Below, one piece after another: positions 41,392 to 46,379 of a DNA stretch of 46,379 nt. This stretch comes from an uncultured Synechococcaceae cyanobacterium (lineage in GTDB: Bacteria; Cyanobacteriota; Cyanobacteriia; PCC-6307; Cyanobiaceae). The position numbers and the translations under genes are program-made. Numbering within the stretch: position 1 is the stretch's first letter; each line of letters starts with the position of its first letter. The DNA lies in NCBI GenBank assembly GCA_903907855.1, contig CAIVPT010000089.1, positions 1 to 46,379 of the forward strand, given 5' to 3'. The notes under the pieces were generated by a model. It had not been told where the DNA came from. It was given only the letters and a program-made list of their open reading frames with translations, and searched no databases.

Positions 41392-41970
41392 GTGCCCCAT
41401 GGCCTTCTGACACGCTGGCGCCATGCCTCGGCCCGCTGGCGCTGCCGAGCCCGGCTGCGGTCGCTGCGGCTGCTGGTGCTCGATGTCGATGGGGTGCTCA
41501 CCGACGGCGGCCTCTGGACCACAGAATCGGGCGAGGTGATCAAGCGCTTCGACGTGCGCGATGGCCTGGGCATCCGCCTGCTGCAGCAGGCGGGCCTTGA
41601 GGTGGCCTGGCTGAGCGGGGGCAAGAGCGGCGCCACCGAGCAGCGGGCCCGCTACCTCGGCATCCGCCATGTGCTCACCGGGGTCGGCGACAAACCCGCC
41701 GCCCTGGCCACCCTGCAGGGCCAGTTGGGGGTGAGCGCCGCCGAGAGCGCCTTCGTGGGCGATGACCTCAACGATCTGGCGGTGCGCCCGGCGATCGGGC
41801 TGCTGCTCTGCCCCGCCGATGCCGTGGCCCCGCTGCGGCGCCGCGCCGATTGGGTGCTCGACCGCAACGGCGGCGATGGTGCCGTACGCCGCCTGGCGGA
41901 GGAAATCCTGCGGGCCCGGGGTGAGTGGGCCGCCCTCGCTGGCCAGGGCTGGCGTGACCGCAATGGCTGA
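41392..41970 (+). CDS. kdsC: Kdo-8-phosphate phosphatase
   Basis: 192 residues from the GTG at 41392, eight bases after the kdsA stop. HAD-superfamily class C0 motifs are clear: LDVDGVLTDGG (nucleophile and acid Asp), LSGGKSGATEQRA, and GDDLNDLAV. It hydrolyses Kdo-8-P to free Kdo, as a tetramer in known members. The first ~25 residues are an Arg-rich extension. It overlaps the next gene by 8 bp, so the operon continues. Confidence 0.92.
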   Translation: MPHGLLTRWRHASARWRCRARLRSLRLLVLDVDGVLTDGGLWTTESGEVIKRFDVRDGLGIRLLQQAGLEVAWLSGGKSGATEQRARYLGIRHVLTGVGDKPAALATLQGQLGVSAAESAFVGDDLNDLAVRPAIGLLLCPADAVAPLRRRADWVLDRNGGDGAVRRLAEEILRARGEWAALAGQGWRDRNG

Positions 41971-43081
41971 GCGCTCCCCGGGGCTGCGCGAGCAGCTGCG
42001 TCGCCGGCTGCAGCGGTCCCTGCGGGCCGGTCGCCTCGGCCCCCTCGGCCAGCTGGAGCGGCTCGATCGCGACCAGTGGCAGGCCCTGGCCGCCTACCGG
42101 GGTCTCGTCCACCAGGCCTTCGCCACCCGTCCCCTGGCGCCCCAGGTCTGCGCCGACCTCTGGGATCGGGGGGCGTTCCGCTCCTCCGCCGACCGCAAGG
42201 CGTTCTTCAGCCCGGCCCAACGGGAGCTGGAGAACTCCTCCCACCACTACGGCCACGACGTACAACTCAAGCGCCAGGCCGGCCTGCCCCTGATCGGCCC
42301 GCCCCTGCCCTGGCTGCTGGAGCACGGCCTCAAGGTGAGTCGCACCGCCACCTTCGAAAGCCCCCGCCCCTGGACCCGCGGCTACCTCTGCATGGGCCCG
42401 CTGCGGGCCGCCTGGCTGCGGGATCGCTTCGGGCTGCCGGCCGAGGCGATCGGCCCCTGGATCGCCTACGCCCGGCCGGTGCTCACCGCCGAGGAGATCC
42501 AGCAGCTGCGCCAGCGCCTTGGCCCCACCCTGCTGGTGGTCCTGGCCCACAGCTGGGACCAGGTGGAGCGCCGCATGGACCATCAGGCCTGCCTGGAGAC
42601 CGTGGCGGCCACCGCCAGAGCCGGCGGCTACCGCTCGGTGATCTGGCTGCGGCACTGGAAGGATCCCCAGATCGACGGGCTGCCCCCGGAGTGGATCGTG
42701 GCCTGCAACGGCCACCGCTCCAACCCCTGGTTCCTCGACGCCATGCGAACCCTGATCGAGCTCAGCGACGGACTGGCCAGCAACGCCTTCGGCACCCACC
42801 TGGGCTACGGCGTCGCCCTCGGGCTGCAGCTGCACTGGATCCCCGTGGAGGCCGAGCAGGATCTCTCCGCCCTGGCGGGCACCAAGGCCCAGGAGGAGGC
42901 CGCCGAGTGGGCCGAGCGCCAACGGCTCAGCGCCGCCCTGCGCGACGCCCTGGCGCTGGGTGCCCCTGCCGCCGGCGAGGCCGTGCGGACCCTGCTGGAT
43001 CCCTACTGGGGGTTTGGGCGGGTGCGGCAGGGGGAGGCCCTGCGGACCCTGCTGCAGGCATCCAGGGCCCCGGGCTCCTGA
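41963..43081 (+). CDS. Surface-polysaccharide protein of unknown type, GT-B-like
   Basis: 372 residues from the ATG at 41963, overlapping the kdsC stop by 8 bp. No membrane helix. Distinct pieces: SSHHYGHDVQLKRQAGLPL, LLEHGLKVSRTATFESPRPW, VLAHSWDQVERRMDHQ, VIWLRHWKDP, and a C-terminal SNAFGTHLGYGVALGLQLHW that resembles the donor-site end of GT-B proteins of the CDP-glycerol glycerophosphotransferase or capsule-export kind. Coupling to kdsA-kdsC makes a Kdo-related or capsule glycosyltransferase attractive, but that is inference; the family is not recognised with certainty. Confidence 0.6.
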   Translation: MAERSPGLREQLRRRLQRSLRAGRLGPLGQLERLDRDQWQALAAYRGLVHQAFATRPLAPQVCADLWDRGAFRSSADRKAFFSPAQRELENSSHHYGHDVQLKRQAGLPLIGPPLPWLLEHGLKVSRTATFESPRPWTRGYLCMGPLRAAWLRDRFGLPAEAIGPWIAYARPVLTAEEIQQLRQRLGPTLLVVLAHSWDQVERRMDHQACLETVAATARAGGYRSVIWLRHWKDPQIDGLPPEWIVACNGHRSNPWFLDAMRTLIELSDGLASNAFGTHLGYGVALGLQLHWIPVEAEQDLSALAGTKAQEEAAEWAERQRLSAALRDALALGAPAAGEAVRTLLDPYWGFGRVRQGEALRTLLQASRAPGS

Positions 43082-43089
43082 GGTCGGCG

Positions 43090-44304
43090 ATGCTGCCCTT
43101 CCCCCAGAGCGCCCCCTTCCGGATCGACCAGGTAACGGCGGCGCCCCTGGGAATGGCGGCCCTGAGCCTGGCCCTGGTGGCAACCGCAGCGGGGATGACG
43201 GCGGCCGACCAGACCGGACGGCGGCAGCTGTGGCGGGCCGGAGCCGTGCTGCTGCCCGCCCTGGTGACGGTGCTGTTTGGCCTGGCCTCCTGGGGCACCA
43301 GCGATGTCACCAAACTGAGCCACTACCTGTCCTTCGACACCAGTCGCGTGCGGGGCGAAGCCTTCTGGGAGCTGGCGGCTCCCCTGATCGTGCGGCTGCC
43401 CTATCGCATGGCCCTGGTGCATGGGCTGGTGGCGGCCGGCTATGCCAGCGCACCCATCCTGTTGGCGCGCCTGTGGGGGGCACGGGCCTGGGCCGGCTGG
43501 TGGGCCCTGCTGGTGGTCTTCAGCCCGCTGTTGCGCAACTTCCTGCAGAACGGGGTCAGCCGTCAGGCGTTGATGACCCTGCTGCTCCTGCCATTGCTGC
43601 TCTGGGCAGGGCGGCTGGCGACCGTGGGCCGGTGGGTCCTCGCCGCGGCCACCCTGGCGGCGGCCACGGTGCACACCAGCTTCGCGGGCACGGCGCTGTT
43701 GGCCCTGGCGTCGCGTGTGTTGGCACCGGCGGGCCTGGCGCCACGGGGGCCTGGTGGACGGCACCGGCGGCGGCTGGCCGGGGCGCTGCTGGCCGGGGCC
43801 CTGGTGGGCCTGCTGGCGGTGGCGGCGCCGATGGTGTGGGAAAAGCTGCGCAGTTACACCCAACAGGAAAGTTTCTTCAACGGCTACGCCCTGGCGCTGC
43901 CTGTGGTGCGCCTGCAGCTGGCGATGGCGGTGGGGGCGGCTCTGGTGTGCTGGCGCCGTCGTCTGGGGTGGCGCCAGCTGCTCGCCTGCGGCCACTCCCG
44001 CCAGCTCGCCGGCTTCGCGCTGCTGTTCGGGCTGATCCAGCAGTGCCTGCGCCAGGGCTGGGTGCCGGCCCTCACCAGTCGCTTCGCCGACTCCGTCGGC
44101 CTGTTCCTGCTGATCGCCTGGCTCGCCTGGTTGGAGCGGTACCGGGCCCGCTGGGCGGTGCTGCCCACCCTGCTGGTGACCCTCGACACCTGGCTGCTCG
44201 ATCGCCTGCCGGAGGGGCTCACCCTCCGCTGCGGCCACGACGATGCCTTCCTCTGCACCCCGGATCGCTGGCCCTGGCAGGTGCGCTGGGGGAGGGGCCC
44301 CTGA
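43090..44304 (+). CDS. Wzy/EpsG-like polytopic membrane protein, copy 1
   Basis: 404 residues from the ATG at 43090, 8 bp after the upstream stop. About ten hydrophobic helices. Shared with the next gene: an N-terminal APFRIDQVT, LASWGTSDVTKLSHYL in the first outer loop, LPYRMALVHGLVAAGYA, RLWGARAWAGWWALL, SPLLRNFLQNGVSRQAL, RFADSVGLFLLIAWLAWL, and the C-terminal FLCTPDRWPWQVR. The helix count and the R/Q-containing FLQN..RQAL loop recall EpsG-type polysaccharide polymerases. Location in a glycan operon supports polymerase or ligase; not proven. Confidence 0.65.
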   Translation: MLPFPQSAPFRIDQVTAAPLGMAALSLALVATAAGMTAADQTGRRQLWRAGAVLLPALVTVLFGLASWGTSDVTKLSHYLSFDTSRVRGEAFWELAAPLIVRLPYRMALVHGLVAAGYASAPILLARLWGARAWAGWWALLVVFSPLLRNFLQNGVSRQALMTLLLLPLLLWAGRLATVGRWVLAAATLAAATVHTSFAGTALLALASRVLAPAGLAPRGPGGRHRRRLAGALLAGALVGLLAVAAPMVWEKLRSYTQQESFFNGYALALPVVRLQLAMAVGAALVCWRRRLGWRQLLACGHSRQLAGFALLFGLIQQCLRQGWVPALTSRFADSVGLFLLIAWLAWLERYRARWAVLPTLLVTLDTWLLDRLPEGLTLRCGHDDAFLCTPDRWPWQVRWGRGP

Positions 44305-44332
44305 CCTTTCCCTGACCTTTCCCTGACCCGTT
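44300..44332. repeat. Short tandem repeat between the two paralogues
   Basis: The 11-bp unit cctgacctttc is repeated twice and followed by a third degraded copy (cctgacccgtt). It spans the stop codon of copy 1, so slippage would alter the tail and spacing to copy 2. Confidence 0.6.
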
Positions 44333-44381
44333 CCCTGGCCCTGCCCGTTCCCGCTCCCCTGGCCCTCCCCGCCCCCTCAGG

Positions 44382-45629
44382 ATGACCGTTCCGGCCTTTC
44401 CCCTCTCCGCCCCCTTCCGGATCGATCAGGTCACCCAGGCGCCGGGACTGCTGGTGGGCCTGTTCGTGGCCGAAGGGCTGCTGGCGATGCTCCTGCACCT
44501 GGCGGCGGTGCGGGGCTGGCGGCGGCTGTGGTGGGGGGCCCTGGGGATGCTGCTGACGCTGGTGGCGGTGTTCTTCACCCTGGCCAGCTGGGGTAACAGC
44601 GACACCACCCGCTTTTCCCATTTCCTCCAAACCGATCCGGCCCTGGCCCCGCCGGAGCCCCTCTGGCGCCTGCTCGGGCCCCTGATCCTGCTGCTGCCCT
44701 ACCGCATGGCGGCGGTGCAGGGCCTGGTGGCCGCCGGCTTCGCCGCCGCTCCCGCCCTGCTGGCCCGGCTGTGGGGGGTGCCGGCCTGGGCGGGCTGGTG
44801 GGCGCTGCTGATTACGACCAGCCCGATGCTGCGGGGTTTCCTGCAGAACGCCCACACGCGCCAGGCGCTGGCGTCCCTGCTGCTGCTGCCTTTGTTCCTG
44901 CAAACAGCCCGGCTGCTGTCCCTGCCGCGGCGATGGCTGGGGCTCGGGGTGGTGCTCTCCGCCCTCACCCACAACACCTTCGTGCTCAACCTGCCCCTGA
45001 GCCTTTCCCCCCTGCTGCTGCGGGTGCCCGAGCTGGCTGCGCGTCTTCGCGGCCCCGACGCCGCGGCCGCCGACCCCGCCACCCCGGCACCGGCCCTTCC
45101 CTGGCTGCGGCGCGCCGCCCCCTGGCTGCTGCTGCTCGCCGCCCTGTGCCTGTTCCTATTGGTGGCGCCGGAGGCCCTGAACCGCTTTCTCGACTACGCC
45201 CAGGACGACTACTACAACCGCTATCCGGTGCGGCGGGTGGTGGGGCGGCTGCAACGGGCCCTGTTCTTCGGGCTGCTGCTGGGCTGCCTGCAGCGGCGAC
45301 TGACGCCCCTCGCCCTGCTGCGTTGCCCGATCACCGTGCTGCTGCTGGGGTTCGGCCTGCTCTACGTGGGGGTGCAGCAGTCGATCGCCCACCTCTGGCT
45401 GCCCCAGATCACCAGCCGGCTGGCCGATGGGGTGGGCTTCCTCCTGCTGATCCTCTACCTGGCCTGGCTGCGGCGCCACCGCTGCCTCTGGTGCGTGCTG
45501 CCCGCCCTGTACGTGACCCTGCAGTACTGGCTGGAGGGCCGGCTATTGCCCTCCGGGAGCCTGCTCTGCGGCCGCAACGATGAATTCCTCTGCATCCCCG
45601 ATCGCTGGCCCTGGCAGGTGCGCTACTGA
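44382..45629 (+). CDS. Wzy/EpsG-like polytopic membrane protein, copy 2
   Basis: 415 residues, a tandem paralogue of the preceding gene. It shares SAPFRIDQVTQAP, LASWGNSDTTRFSHFLQ, LPYRMAAVQGLVAAGFA, RLWGVPAWAGWWALL, GFLQNAHTRQAL, RLADGVGFLLLILYLAWL and FLCIPDRWPWQVRY. About ten helices. One Asp/Tyr-rich loop (RFLDYAQDDYYNRYPVRR) differs from copy 1 and may set specificity. The stop overlaps by 7 bp the stop of the convergent sialyltransferase-like gene. Duplication followed by divergence suggests two linkage types or a heteromeric pair; both are inference. Confidence 0.65.
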   Translation: MTVPAFPLSAPFRIDQVTQAPGLLVGLFVAEGLLAMLLHLAAVRGWRRLWWGALGMLLTLVAVFFTLASWGNSDTTRFSHFLQTDPALAPPEPLWRLLGPLILLLPYRMAAVQGLVAAGFAAAPALLARLWGVPAWAGWWALLITTSPMLRGFLQNAHTRQALASLLLLPLFLQTARLLSLPRRWLGLGVVLSALTHNTFVLNLPLSLSPLLLRVPELAARLRGPDAAAADPATPAPALPWLRRAAPWLLLLAALCLFLLVAPEALNRFLDYAQDDYYNRYPVRRVVGRLQRALFFGLLLGCLQRRLTPLALLRCPITVLLLGFGLLYVGVQQSIAHLWLPQITSRLADGVGFLLLILYLAWLRRHRCLWCVLPALYVTLQYWLEGRLLPSGSLLCGRNDEFLCIPDRWPWQVRY

Positions 45630-46379
45630 GCCAGCGGCGGGTCCGCCCCGGTGATCCAGGCCATGCGAGCCGCCCGCAGCCAGCGGTGCAGGAATTCCAG
45701 CGGCCGGCGTCGGTACTGGGGATTGCCCCACCAGAGCGGCGCCAGACCCAGCCACACCGTCTCGGCACCGGTGAGGCGGCGCACCCCGTAGAGGGCGGAG
45801 GTGAGGCCGGCCACCACCACCGGCTGATCCGGCCGAGCCCGCTGCAGGCACGCCACCAGCACCTCCAGCCCCACCCCCGTGCGCAGTGGCCCCGCCAGCC
45901 AGGCCTCCGGACGCGGCCCGAAGCTGCCCTCGGGGGGAGCCTTGGGATGGTCGATCAGCACCAGCCGGTCGCGGGCGGGGTCGAAACCGTGCTCGCGCTG
46001 CAGCTGGCGCCGCCAGGCCTCAAGCACCGTGGCCGGCAGGCGGGCGCCCGGAAACTGGTGGGCCAGGTTCGGGACCGAGCAGAGCCACAGGGCCCGCTGG
46101 GGGTCGGCGGCCTCCAGGCAGAGCTGCACCCATGGCTCCGCCGCCGCCCGCTGGCTGGCCACCAGGGTCTCGAAGATCTCTCGCCGGCGCGCCTCCGGCA
46201 GCGCAGCGGCGGGCAGGGGCGGGCGGTGCCAGCGGGGATGGGGACCACTGAGCACGTAGCGCACCCGCCGGCCGGGCTCCGGGATCGGCCGCTGCAGCAG
46301 GCTCGGCAGCAGGGCCCGCAGCTCCCGGGCACAGCGGTAGTAGATGCCCAGCCCATCGCCGCAGACCAGCAGGTCGCGC
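45623..46379 (-). CDS. Polysialyltransferase-like glycosyltransferase, 5' partial
   Basis: The minus-strand frame is open to the window edge, so the N-terminus is missing. The visible part begins RDLLVCGDGLGIYYRCAREL, resembling the core of the alpha-2,8-polysialyltransferase-like family (a D/GDGxxxYY stretch). Later pieces are LVLIDHPKAPPEGSF (HP motif near the CMP-sugar site), GLEVLVACLQ and VVAGLTSALYGVRRLTGAE (SSAL-like segment). These fit the family's HP and S/T-S/T-x motifs. CMP-activated sugars are used by this family; CMP-Kdo would fit the kds genes, but this is inference. Confidence 0.5.
   Translation of the reverse strand, partial: RDLLVCGDGLGIYYRCARELRALLPSLLQRPIPEPGRRVRYVLSGPHPRWHRPPLPAAALPEARRREIFETLVASQRAAAEPWVQLCLEAADPQRALWLCSVPNLAHQFPGARLPATVLEAWRRQLQREHGFDPARDRLVLIDHPKAPPEGSFGPRPEAWLAGPLRTGVGLEVLVACLQRARPDQPVVVAGLTSALYGVRRLTGAETVWLGLAPLWWGNPQYRRRPLEFLHRWLRAARMAWITGADPPLAQ

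Overview
The window reads as part of a high-GC picocyanobacterial chromosome of the Cyanobium / Synechococcus type. The evidence is the photosystem I subunit gene psaC, the cyanobacterial NDH-1 subunit gene ndhS, a phycobilin-type heme oxygenase, a cyanobacterial RNase P RNA and the order glmS-psaC-acpP-fabF-tkt. Gene packing is tight, with several overlapping stops. All identifications come from reading motifs by eye; no database search was run.

Layout. 1-4552: C-terminal part of a very large secreted animal-type heme peroxidase fused to RTX calcium-binding repeats. 4565-5833: a frameshifted small membrane/coiled-coil gene and a fucosyltransferase-like gene. 5917-13999: a housekeeping block with tkt, fabF, acpP, psaC, glmS, rimM, ndhS, rnc and rnpB. 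14132-17108: a PEP-CTERM-like secreted protein, an HpsJ-like membrane protein, tRNA-Arg(CCT) and two small cyanobacterial hypotheticals. 17129-23831: glycogen phosphorylase, a CPA2 antiporter, an ICMT-like methyltransferase, a small membrane protein, an alpha/beta hydrolase and an aldose-epimerase-like protein.

23828-30247 is the most unusual functional block. Two subunits of glycolate dehydrogenase (glcE, glcF) flank a DUF1537 four-carbon-acid-sugar kinase and a large Cache-HAMP histidine-kinase-like protein. The latter is coupled to glcF by a GTGA overlap and has lost the phospho-accepting His, the N-box Asn and the DxGxG loop, so it looks like a pseudokinase sensor.

30295-33557 is an accessory patch with lower GC by eye. 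It holds a membrane/coiled-coil protein, a decaying TacA/TacT-type toxin-antitoxin pair (a 7-C tract frameshift in the antitoxin, a lost start and internal deletion in the toxin), an IS5-family transposase relic and a shrunken IS3-family element.

33558-36748: a polytopic GT87-like protein, icd and a hypothetical. 36826-46379: heme oxygenase, then a cell-surface glycan cluster. It contains a GT4-type glycosyltransferase, an ABC flippase/exporter, kdsA and kdsC (Kdo synthesis), an unassigned GT-B-like protein, two tandem paralogous Wzy/EpsG-like membrane proteins and, convergent, a polysialyltransferase-like gene that runs off the window. Together these suggest a Kdo-containing capsule or exopolysaccharide rather than ordinary lipid A-core synthesis.
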